The position numbers and the translations under genes were made by a program. Shown one piece after another: positions 1-12,500 of a stretch of DNA of 22,844 bases (the first letter of the stretch is position 1; each line of letters opens with the position of its first letter). The notes beneath the pieces were generated by a model. That model worked only from the letters and a program-made list of their open reading frames with translations, was not told where the DNA came from and ran no database searches. Source of the DNA: Lingula anatina (taxonomy: Eukaryota > Brachiopoda > Lingulata > Lingulida > Lingulidae); NCBI RefSeq assembly GCF_001039355.2, contig NW_019773973.1:7453-30296 (forward strand). Reading direction: 5' to 3'.

Positions 1-337
1 AATATAGTAAATTAGTATTAATCACATGTGTAAATTCAGTCAATTTTTCTGCATGTCACAAATGATTCCAGTTAATTTGCTATTATTTATTTATTTGGTA
101 CATTGTATATAATTGGAAAATGATTATGTTTCTATTTAAACCAAATAGTTGATTGGAACTCAATGAAACCTTTATACCTAAAGTAAGCCATTAAAACAAC
201 TACGTTTATCCCACATATGAATGGAAATTATATTTGTAATTTACTGTCATTACCAGTTAAGTGATAACCAATAGTGAGTGTAATATTTGATATATGATGA
301 TTAATGACTGTTTTGTCTTCCAACTCAACTTTTATAG
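1..337 (+). other. 3' part of an intron upstream of the first visible exon
   Basis: AT-rich sequence with no coding potential that matches the gene. It ends in a pyrimidine-rich stretch and AG at 336-337, the acceptor for the exon starting at 338. The first half of the Ig domain completed by that exon must lie upstream of this window. I see no other feature here. Confidence 0.85.
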
Positions 338-494
338 CCACTAGAGGCAGGTGACAGGATAAAGATTGAGCATCAGGAGAAGTCTACCCTGCTGGAGATG
401 AAAAACTGTGTCCGTGGGGACACTGGAGACTATACTCTCACTGTAACCAATGACTATGGCAAAGACACTGCAACTGTATCAGTGGTAGTTTTGG
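338..494 (+). CDS. unc-22: I-set Ig domain, C-terminal half (exon 1)
   Basis: About 52 residues forming the second half of an I-set Ig domain. It runs from a G-D-R-I strand D-E region through the D-T-G-D-Y 'tyrosine corner' at strand F to a V-V-V-L strand G end. The matching first half, with the strand B position and the core Trp, is not in the window. The exon opens after an acceptor at 336-337 and ends in phase 1 at a gtaggt donor, which joins the next Fn module as L-G-K-P. The opening phase is inferred as 0 from homologous Ig exons in this gene. In this family Ig modules typically start each Ig-Fn-Fn super-repeat and contribute to the myosin-associated rod. Confidence 0.88.
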
Positions 495-3400
495 GTAGGT
501 AATCAGTATTGAGATATAATTGTGGTAATATTCTGTTTAACATTCCTTATTACTTGATAAGATATCTAATTTGATAATACTTTTAAGTAATGTATCTGAA
601 ATAAACTGCTGCACTACTGCTTCAATCTGTGAGTTCAACCTGTTCATGTTTCTGCCAACATACAGTTATGACATTAAACAGGAATCGATGAAGTCCTGAT
701 TATTGTTTGTGTTCATCAGAATGTAAGATATACATTAAGTAGAGCATAATTAAAAGAAAAGTGTCTCCAACTGCCTATGCCAAATTGAAAAATAGATAAA
801 ATATTTACATTTGTATTATAGTTTTTCTTCATGTTTGCAGGTAAACCCCTGGCACCAGAGGGTCCACTTGAAGTATCTGATGTGTATGCTGACCAGGTCA
901 CTCTGTCTTGGAAACCACCTAAAGATGACGGAGGCACTGAGATCACGTAAGTTATAGTTCCAGAGTTTGTAGCAAAATGATTTACAGGAAGTAGTGTCCA
1001 ATATCCTCTCATATTTTGAAGGAGAAAGGTTGATTATGATAAAAAAAATTTTGTTATCACATTTGCTTTCAAAGAAACTTGAGAAGTGACAACTTGAATA
1101 TGCTAAGGACCATCTTGTAATTTTTGTTTTACAATGGAAGAATGAAATTTGAAATGCACATGAAAGTCCAGTACTTGGACAGGGAGGTATGGTTTGTAAT
1201 GTTCTGTGTTTTACATTCATTAATGCTTTACAGTGAATATTGAGCTTCATAAGAGAATGAAAGACATGTGAAGAAAATATATACTTATCCTTACATTCAT
1301 TAATTCGTTTTGATGTTATTATATCTTTCTTATAGAGGCTATCAAGTAGAGAAGATGGACATGAAGAGGGGAACTTGGGAGAAAGTGAGCAACTTTGTCA
1401 AGGGCACAGAGTGTGTGGTTCCCAAACTGGTGGAGGGACATGATTACAAGTTCAGAGTGATGGCCGAGAATCTCCAGGGACTGTCTGAACCTCTAGAAAC
1501 TGACAAAGCCACCAAGGCCAAGAATCCATATGGTCAGTTGAATTAGGGTGTTGTGAATGCAACCAGTTTGCTAACTTTCATACATGTTTTGTATTTACTT
1601 TACTATTACTTCTTTACAAAAATAGATATGAAATAATATCACATTCAAATGGGATGGAATGCCATTTTTGATAAATATTTATTGGAAGTGGTCAGTTAGA
1701 ATTTTGGTGATATTGATTTCACTGGCATGGTGTGTTTCTCTCTCATTGTACTTTGTTGTTAGGCACTAAATTGATATAACTCTACTGAAAGGCCATTCAA
1801 TGTTCAGATCCTCCTTGACCTGATCGTTTTGTCTAGCTTCTCTGTTGACAAAATATCTGAATATCATCTGAGGCTCACGTGAATTTGATAGTGTAGTTAC
1901 TGAGCCTGGGTAAATTAAAGGCAACTATTATTATAACAGTCACTGCTTTGTCATAGTGACAAAGAATACTGAAAACATGATGAATGTAGCTGATGTTTAT
2001 AAAAATATAAAAAGAATATATATAAATACCATTTTGGTTTCCAGATGTGCCTGGTTCCCCAGGGAAACCAAAGGCCACAGACACCAATCGTGACCATATC
2101 ACCATTGCTTGGGATGAACCACGTTCAGATGGTGGCGCTCCCATCACTGGATACATCGTGGAGAGGAAGGATCCTAAGTCGGACAGGTGGACCAAGGTCA
2201 ACAGGGAACCAGTCAAGGTCAGTGCTGTCCTGAAAAATACACTTGTTTATTCCTGGGGTATTTTTCTGTTTCAGAATGATTGGTCCCATCAAATGAAGAC
2301 AGTACATTAAATGGAGAGTAAATGGAGTGAAAATCAGATGCTTCGTTTTTTTTTGTTTTTTTTTGCTCTTGAGAAATTTAAAAGCTCCGCCATATAAATT
2401 TGACTTCCTATTACAAGCTAGGAGACGTGCATTTGCTGAATTAATCACACCCAAACCAGAAAAAGATGTATAAAATTTAACAGGTAATATGCCATTCAAG
2501 TACATGAAAGAATCTGAGGGCTGGGTTTAAATTTAGGTAATACAGGTGACAGTGGCTACCTGAGATGACTGGACCAGATAAAGTGATTACCTGACACCAG
2601 CCAGCAGTAATTTTACTGGTTTAACACAGAAGCTGCTCAATTGCTTTTATGCTCCATTGAAAACTGAAGTTGTTAAGAATCTTCACCACTTTGAGATCCA
2701 CTTTGACACATGACAATTAAGATTTTACTTCTATTATTTCACTTTGAGCCTGTGATAGAGATTGTTGGTACTTGGCATTAGGATTAGTGTTCAGGTAAAA
2801 CGGAAATACTGGGATTGCTCAGTTGCTTTGATTGCTTCACTTTTTAACAAAGTTTTACTGATTCTTCTTGGTCTTCAGGATTGTGAGTTCACTGATGATC
2901 GTGTCACAGCTGGAAGAGAATATGAATACAGAGTATCTGCTGTCAACAAGGGAGGCAGCTCTGAGCCCAGCCAGACTTCTGGACCCATTGCAGCTAAGCC
3001 TATGAACGGTGTGTGCTTAATTGATATCATATTTTCCTTGTTTGTTTCTGTTGATCTAAAAGAATAGGGTCATAAAAATGGAAATGCTTAACCTGTATTT
3101 ACACTTTTCCTCACATTAATGCTTATGCCTTTAACTATTAGTATAAAAGTAGGCCTACTTATAAAACTTCTTTTAGATTAGACTATTGTGATTATTATTG
3201 ACTGACATTATTTTGTGATTTTATTAAAATATCATTATAAAAGTATGAATATTATACTGATAATAGACCCAGTACCACATGATAGATGGATAGATAGATA
3301 AATATATCTCCTCCTCTTCTCAAAATTTAGAGGCTCCTAAGATAAAGAAGGATGGTCTTAACTTCCCATCTGAGATCCGTGTGCGTGCTGGAGAGCCTCT

Positions 3401-6400
3401 GGACATCAAGGTGCCCATCTCTGGTGCTCCAACACCTACTGTTACTTGGGACAAGAATGGAAAAGGCATTTTGCCTGATAATAGGGTAGGTATAATACTG
3501 CTGGGAAGATTTTTCTTGATAATATAGTGTTTGATATCATATACATGATTGAATGCATGGATGAATACACCATGGATTAAATAATTTGATGTGAAAACTT
3601 TTTAATTTCAAAGTGAGCTTGATTACACATTGGTAAGGAAATCAAAGAAATTATCATTTATTTCAGAGATATAATTATTGTCCACTTTTATTTTTAATTG
3701 ATTAATTAATTAATTTTATTTTGCTTTCCTAGACTTCAATGGACAACAATGATGAGGAAGCCAATTTCCACATCCCTATCTCCAAGAGAGAAGACACTGG
3801 CAAATATACCATCACAGCCACCAATAAGAATGGCACTGATTCTGGAGATATCAATGTTATTGTGCTAGGTAGGTTGTTTGTAATTGGTGACTTTAAAGTT
3901 TTTAAGGCAGGGATTAACTGCGACAGTTTCTCTGATATTTTATTGGATAACAAATATATTCTCATAGTACCTGTATGCAAAAAAGGTGTTACTGTAAGAG
4001 ATATAAATCTAGTTTGACTTTTTGAACTCGAGTAGTTCTAAAGTGATGTTCAGTGTGAATTAAAATTATTTGAAAGGAATACTTATTGTCCTACAAGAAC
4101 AAAAATTCACAACTGTTAGTTTATGCCTAATTGTGTCCTTTAAGTTGAGTGACTCATCTGCTGTTACCCAGTCTTTGTTAGAATTAAAGAATTCATAGGA
4201 TTCAAATTGTCAGCTGTAATTTAATGGTTAATACCATGATCTCAGATCGCCCTGGTGCCCCAGAAGGCCCGCTAGATGTCTCTGATGTGTTTGCCACCTC
4301 ATGCACTCTGAAATGGAAACCACCTGAGGATGATGGTGGAGCTCCAATCACAGGTAGTATTATAACATTTCAATATTTGGTAAAATATTAATTTTTGTTC
4401 TTTGAAATTGTCTTTTTTTTGTCTTTTTTAAACTTATAATTTTAGACTTCCTCATTTCATAACAGGCAACCTAATATTTAGAAGAAATTCTTACTGCAGA
4501 ATTCAAAGTTTGGAAATGCATCAGTAGAAAGACAATATATATAATGAGCAATAAGCCCAATTTTGTCGAAGAAAATTATGCAGAAATTACCCATATGTAC
4601 TAGCTGACATAAATAAAAAGGGAAATTTGGAGAGCTACAATATCATAAATGTACGAACAAAAGGATACAGGCACAATAAAAATGGGTGTAGTAAATGCTT
4701 AAATTTCTTTCCCCAAGGTTACATTGTGGAGCAGATGGAGGAAGGCACTGGCTTGTGGGAGAAGGTGCCTGGTATAGTACAGGGCACCAGTATGCCAGTG
4801 AAGGGCTTGACTGAGGGCAAGTCGTACAAGTTTAGAGTCAAGGCAGAGAACCCATATGGTGTCAGTGAGCCCCTTGAAACTACCAAATCTATTGTTGCTA
4901 AAAATCCATTTGGTAAGTGGTGGTTTAACATCAGTTATATGTTAATCTTGTTTTGATTGACCACCTTAAATATTGTAGAGCTCTACATCATTTTGTCTAC
5001 TCAGAATTGATATTTTTGTTATGTAACTAGGCTAGTTTAGAACATTTGTGAAGACATAATTATGTGATTCCCCCCCCCCAAAAAAAAAAAAAATTAATTC
5101 AGTTGTTTGATTGCATTCATGAGTACATAGTTTTACATTGAAGTGATAAAACTGATTTATTTTGCAAAGAGATGGATAGAAATCAAGAGTAGATTGGAAG
5201 GAATAAGATATTGCTCTTCAAGTCTGGAATGACAAAAAACAGACAAATGTCTGGTAAACTACATTACTTCAACTACTCTTACTTATCCGTTTACTTGTAC
5301 TTTTCCAGATCGTCCAGATGCTCCCACTGGTTTGGAGATTGGAGACTATGACAGATTCTCTGTCAATCTCCACTGGAAAGAACCCAGGAGTGATGGCGGG
5401 AACCCCATTAAGGGTAAGCTACACCTAAAGATATTTTCTACAAAATATGATGTGTTTTTCATAACATTTGCATGCAAAAAGTCCTATTTAAAATGACAAT
5501 GTGCAACAGTTTGTATGTTGCCATATTGTTGTAATTTCGAGAAAAAAGAATGAACCATTAAATGGTTGATTATACTATCAAGCTAATGACATGTGATTCC
5601 CAAAAACTGTACATATGTTGTTTATAGATATTATCTAGTTATTATGAAGCATAATCCTCAGTATAAGTATACAATATCCGTATTAAGAAAAGCGTTAAGT
5701 TTAGGAAAATGATCAATACAGGTCTTTCACTTAATCCATGTATCTATTATTAGGATATATCATTGAGAAGAAGAGGAGAGGAGGAGAATGGGAGAAGGCT
5801 AATGCCACCCCAGTACCTAAGAAGGAGTACACTGTGATGAACCTGACACCTGGCCAGGAGTACCAGTTCCGTGTCTGTGCTGTCAATGATGGCGGGCCTG
5901 GAGAATTCTGCAAGCCAACAGAATGGCATCTAGCTAGAGATATGATTTGTAAGTTTTAATTTTTTGGTTAATACGAAGATATTGAAATTGTGCTTTTGTA
6001 TTACATTTATACTTATTGTCATGTATAACCCAGTTGTTTTTAGTTGCAAGAAATATATGCTATTTTTATTAGTTTTTGTGTGATTTTTTTTCAATGAATG
6101 TTATGTACACAGTAATATTTCTTTCAATAAAAACCTTGCACAGTAGGAACTGAATTATTATTATGTTAAAAATTTGAATCCAAACTTAAATATATGAGTC
6201 ATATTTTGTCAACAGTTGCTCCCGACTCTCCTGGAGCTCTCAATGTAGACAAGATCACCCCAGACCATGTGGATCTCTCCTGGACCAAGCCAAGAAATGA
6301 TGGTGGAGCGAAGATCACTGGCTATGTCATTGAAATGAAAGAACCTGGCAAAGACAAGTGGGTGCCAGCTGCCAAAGTACCTGCAGATAAAACCAATGGG

Positions 6401-6525
6401 ACTGTGGGCAATTTGACACCAGGTGGGGAATATCAGTTCCGAGTCCGTGCTGAGAATGAGGCTGGTGTGGGTGAACCATCAAAGCCAACGTCTGTTATCA
6501 AGGCTGAACACCAACCAGGTAGGTG

Positions 6526-6583
<58 letters not shown>

Positions 6584-9500
6584 GGATCTTTTAAAGATTT
6601 TGTAGGATTTCCATATATATATTTACTCTGCTTGTGCTTGCCTTTCTACCATGAGTTAAAGTGAATTAAAGAATATTCATCAAATTCACCTTATGTTTTA
6701 AAAAGAATTACTTTCAATTTTATTATGCTTAATTGGTTTTATTTTAATTGGATTTTGTAATTATTTTAAGTCATTATTAAACATGGTCATTTTCAAATAG
6801 AAATGCAGTATGCGTAATAAAGGACATTGCAAGTTACTTTCTTGAAGCCTATTGTAATTGTAACACTATTCAGATGATATTCTTACTTCAAAAATCTTTT
6901 CTTTTTTTTTTTTTTTTTTGTTTTATTTTGTTTATCATAAATTTTCCCCTTTCCTTGTGCAGAAAAGCCTACCATAGACATGAGTGGTATCAAGGATGTG
7001 ACAGTGAAAGCTGGACAACCATTCAAGCTGGACTTCCCCTTCACTGGCTTCCCCAAACCTGTGGCCACTTGGGTGCACAATGATCAGGAAGTTGATCAAG
7101 ACGACAGCAGAGTATACGCCAAGGTACCTTTAGAAATCTTATCAAATAATCATGTATAAAGGAAAACTGGCTTGCTGTGATTACTGTATTACCTTTTTGT
7201 TAAAAGCATCTGTAAAAAATGTTTACCTACTGAAATATGAAATTGGCATTTGGACTATACTGTATAAAATGAATCATCAAGTAATGATTATCTTTTTTTT
7301 TTCAAACATCTTAAATATTCTAAGAATTTTGAAGTGGAATAGACATACTCAGTTCTTAGATCTTTTTATTTTTTCTTTAGGTGTCTGATACTGATGCAGT
7401 ATTTGAGATCGGCAAAGCCAAACGTGAAGACACAGGATTGTACAAGTGTACCTTGAAGAATCCATCTGGCTCAGACACTGGCAGTGTCAGAGTGATTGTA
7501 CTAGGTAGGCATAGATGGATGGATTGATTCAAGAAAAATTTTAAACTTAAAACTAAGCTCCTCTATGCTATATTTGTATTTGAAATATCATTCTGAGACA
7601 GGTACTTAAATTTCAAAGATATATTGATTTGGTTTTTTCATGTCATATTACTGATATTGATGATACACATGTCACCATACTTTTCAGATGCACTTGATTG
7701 TTGTAAAATTTAATATGTTGCATGAACTGAGTGATGAGATAACAGCAAGCCTGGAACCAAATATCATTCTGTGGTTATTATAATATAACTCTTTTTTTTA
7801 GACAACACCAATATCACCAATTTGTCTTTGTAGATACACCAGGCAAACCAGAGGGACCACTGACAGGAAGTAACATCCAGGCAGACTCCTTGGACCTTAA
7901 CTGGAAGCCCCCACTGGATGATGGTGGCAAACCTATCACAAACTATGTCATTGAAAAGCGTCCAGTTGGGTCGGACAAATGGACCAAGGTGGCTAGCTCT
8001 GTCCCAAATTCAGCCACTAGCTGGCCAGTTAAGAACTTGGAAACTGGTGTGCCCTATGAGTTCCGTGTAATGGCAGAAAATGAAATGGGTCTCAGTGAGC
8101 CACTCTTGACAGATGAAGGTGGAATTACGCCAAAGTTCCCATTCAGTAAGGGGCAAAATTTAATTTTGTTTATTTTGTTTTGCATATTCTGTTATCTTTA
8201 TAACCTTTCAATTCCATAATTAAGTCTTGGCTATGTTGATCGCGCACAATTACTTTTATCAGTTTTGTATATTGTTTTTACTAGGTACATGATTTATATT
8301 CTTTTTTTTTCTAATTTTTTTTTATTTTGCATAAACTTTCAGCCTCTAGTTTATGAAATATTCTTTTTTATCTGCATCACTTAGTCAGTTTTTTCTATGT
8401 TCTTCAAATTTACTTCTTATTTTTTTGTAAAAATGTTCACCCTTTAGTTTGGTTGTTTGTTTTCTGTATACCCTCTTCTGTTTTCTTTATGTTCTTTGAA
8501 TTTACCCCATTATCCTTACTTTGTAGATCGCCCAGATGCCCCAGGTACCCCCAAATGTACTGGTACTACTGAGGACTCCATCTCTCTGTCCTGGTCTCCA
8601 CCTAGAAATGATGGTGGCAACCCTGTCAAAGGATATTTTGTAGAAAGAAAGGAGCCTGATAGTGACAAATGGGTGAAGTAAGTTACTTTTTGATGTAATT
8701 TTGATATATAGAAATATTTTTATGTTATGGTTAAATGCTGTATTTTGTGTTTACCAAAAATTATGAAATTAATGCTGAGGAAAACTCCTTATAGTTAGGT
8801 AAGACAGAAACCTTTCTTTGTTGATCTGTAATTTAAAAACTTTTCATACTAAGGGTACAGTCCCTGTAGAAGCTGCAGTTTTAAGTTTTTACACAAAATT
8901 TTAAAAATGATCCTACAGTTATGTAGACCTCCATATCATCACAGAAGAACAGTCATCAATATGCTTGTGTAACAATCTTTTTAGTTATCTAAAAATCACA
9001 ATATTTCCAGGTGCAACATAAACGAATCTCCCGACACCTCCATGACAGTGCGTGGTCTGACCAATGGAAAGAAGTATGAGTTCAGAGTTTGTGCTGTTAA
9101 CAAGGCAGGTCCATCACCCTGGACTGAGACAGCAGAGGCTATTGAGGCTAGACCACCACCTGGTGAGTTGTGACTGAATCACTGATATTTTTAAAGAATT
9201 TATTTTTGTAATAGTACCACTATTTTCATCTCTAAATGATAATGCTCTTCAATCAGTACTCTTTGTCTCCTTTCAGTGGCCCCCAAGATTGACCTGAACA
9301 GCATGGCCAAAGACGTGAAAGCTAAGCTTGGAGAGCCCTACAAAATAGTCATTCCATTTACTGGTGGCTCTCCTATTCCAACCCCAACTGTCACTGCGGT
9401 ATGTTAAATCTGTTATGTTCATTTCATATTATAAATGTTCACTGTGGTAGTTTCTGAATATTTTGAAATGATAAAAGTCTCTTTGTTTTTGTTTGAATTA

Positions 9501-12500
9501 GCCAGTTTATCCTTTGAATATCTTCCATGTCATCTTTGTACCAGCTGAAAGACTTAAATTGTAATACAGGTTTTCTCAAACTACCAAATTATGAAATATT
9601 TCATAGTGTTTATTAGTTATAGGTATTGAAACTAAATATCTTTAACAGGAACACTGATATTACAGTCAGCATGTTGCTATATTACTTTTTAATTTTTATT
9701 TATTTCTATCTTTATTTGCAGGGTGGCAATAAGATAATCCCAGGGGATAGATGGAACTTTGTGAAGGAGCCAGATAGAATTATCCTGGAATGTAAAGAGG
9801 CAGAGAAGATTGATAATGCTAGATTCAACATTACTCTCACTAATGAAATGGGCAGCGACACTGCTTCATGCAATGTTACAGTTGTCTGTGAGTAGCATCT
9901 TAATATAATTAAATTACTAGTAACTTTGTTAGCTTTTGTTTGAGAACTATGTATCTATCTACAAGCTGCTGACAACCATGCAGAAAGCTAGAATTTTTGC
10001 TTTGTTATTGCTTCACAGACTTTTGATAGATTTCTATTAAGGTGAAGGTGAACCTTGGTGATTTTCAGTAGATACACAATATATTTATTAGAAATATTAG
10101 ATGAAGAGCAAATAATTAAACTTGTATAAGTTGCATATTTTTTTACTGATAGCTGAACTGGTTAACTTTCAGCTCCACCTGGTGCACCAGAAGGTCCACT
10201 AGAGGTCTCTGATATCACCCCTGAGACATGTGTTCTCAAGTGGAATCCTCCCAAAGTAAGTGCAAACTGCATCCCCAGTATTTACATTTTTCTGCATATT
10301 TTCTAAGATTAGTGTAGTGAAAGAAAATATTGAATTCATTAAAAGAATTGGTTTGAAAAATAAGAGCAGTCAAAGAGAGTGGCTGAATTTTAGATAAGCC
10401 ATATTTCATGATTTATTCCAAATATTTTATGTCATCTATTTCTGTTACTACAATTCACAGGAAATTCATTTTAATTTTATACCAATTGTTTTAAAGCAAA
10501 CATCTGTATTTCAGGATGATGGCGGCAGTCCCATCACAAACTACATCGTGGAGAAGAAGGACTCCAAGTCTCCTGATTGGAAGAAAGTCAGCAAGTTTGT
10601 CCGTGGCACAGAACACGAGGTCATGGGCCTGGAGGAGGGGCATGAGTACATGTTCCGAGTCAGTGCAGAGAACGAATATGGAGTTAGCGTTCCTCTAGAA
10701 ACAACCAAGCCTATAATTGCTCAACATCAATACAGTGAGTTTATTTTTGCTGTTTTGTTGTAGTTCAGTAATTTAAGTTAAGCACTGGAACAAGAAAATG
10801 TACTGAAGCTCATAGAATGGCAGCTTTGCATTAAGGATCAAAGCAATTTTTCATTTTATATCTGTGCAAGGGTATGTCATTTCTGCTGTTTTCTTGTGTG
10901 TCTCATTTAGACAAAAATAAAAATGATCTTATCTGTTGTTGCAGCTGTCCCAGATGCCCCAGGTCGTCCCAAAGTGGATGATGTGGATGCAGACCGTGTG
11001 ACACTCAGCTGGACTCGCCCACGTGATGATGGTGGTGACAAAATCCAGGGCTACATTATTGAGGCCAAGGAAAAAGGTGGCAAGTGGAAACCTGTCACTG
11101 ACTACCCTGTCAAGGATCTTACACACACTGGTATGTTGAGAAGTCCTCAAAGTTTACTATTTTGTTAAGTGAGCATTTGTAATAATAAACATTAGTGGTC
11201 ATATTTTATCTATTTTTAAACATTTTTTTCATGTGTGAGTGTGTAAAATTAATAAATGGTGTGTAAAATTAATAAATCATGGCAATACAATCAAACCCAA
11301 AACATTTTTTTGCGTACAACTGTTAAAAAAACTGCACAACTAAAGCTGAATTGCAAGTCACAGTGTTCTCTATTGTTATTTAAACATTTCCTTCTTCCAG
11401 TTAATTGCTTATATGTAACTTGTTTCAGTGACTGGTCTGCCTAAAGACAAAGAGTTTGACTTTAGAGTGAAAGCCAAGAACAAGGCTGGTCTCAGCGAGC
11501 CTAGTGATACCTCTGGTTTTGTTACCACCAAACCTAAGTGCCGTAAGTAGTTATATTCTGGGATTTAAATGTTCAAAAAATGCAAACCAATGAGTTATTT
11601 TTGGGAGGAAATAAACATTTTAAATCAAAATTTAATGTCCTAATAGAAACAAAGCATACATTTTAACAATTATAGTATCAGTTTATACTTATAAAAAATG
11701 ATGAAATGTCACAAGCATCATCACCTTGTCTTACATAGCTGTTAGCGCCAAATGTATGAGGATCATTCTTGGTGATATTTGCCCAGTCAAAATGTTTGAT
11801 CACTGAATACAAATGTAGTTATTATGCTTTCCGTTATAAGCTAATTGATGAAGGTGCAGTATTAATAATTGTAAATCTTCCATTATTGCAGAGAAACCAG
11901 GTGCTCCTGGTGCCCCCAAGGTAGAAGATGTAGGCAGAACCTTTGTGGAACTTTCCTGGGAAAAACCAAAGCATGATGGAGGAGCTAAGATTAAGGGTAT
12001 GTATTAATGAGAAGAATTTTTAAGGTAAAAATGTTATTTCAAATGTTGGAATGTTTCGAACACATTTTTACACGTGTTCACCATTGTTTGAATACAAAAT
12101 GCAAAATAATAATGCTCTAAATGCAGTATATAAACAGCCATAAAGCTCTCTTGACCAGAAACATGTCAAGTTGATCTTATTTATTTATATTTTACTGAAT
12201 TTGTTTTGTATGCGTATTTCACATTATCTCTTGTAGGATTTTCTATGAAAATGACTACTTTAATTCTTGGTAAATAGAAGTTACTTTAAACCCATATGGA
12301 CATTCTATACAGTCTGCCATTATCCTTTCCCACAATTTTTATCCCAGACAATTTGTGTCATCTTTACTTCAAATTTAGTTTGCACCAAAAAGTTTTGACT
12401 TTTTACAGACTTACCCCTTAAAACCCCCAAACAGCCTGATCTGTGATTACTACATTATAATACCAGATGCAGATTTTTACCCCAAAAATGTGCTCAAAGA

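Noticed and set aside
716-1250. Overlapping open frames on the minus strand (98 and 144 codons)
   Set aside because: They run antisense to exon 2 and across its flanking introns, resemble no known protein, and the plus strand carries a clear Fn exon here.
2125-2505. Minus-strand open frame of 126 codons
   Set aside because: Antisense to exon 4 and intron 4; low-complexity Lys-rich content from a T-rich intron, with no domain.
5080-5093. A14 run as the tail of a retroposed element
   Set aside because: No retroposed body, target-site duplication or related sequence is visible beside it.
7152-7388. Plus-strand open frame of 78 codons in intron 13
   Set aside because: Hydrophobic, T-rich intron translation running into the exon 14 acceptor in the wrong frame; not a gene.
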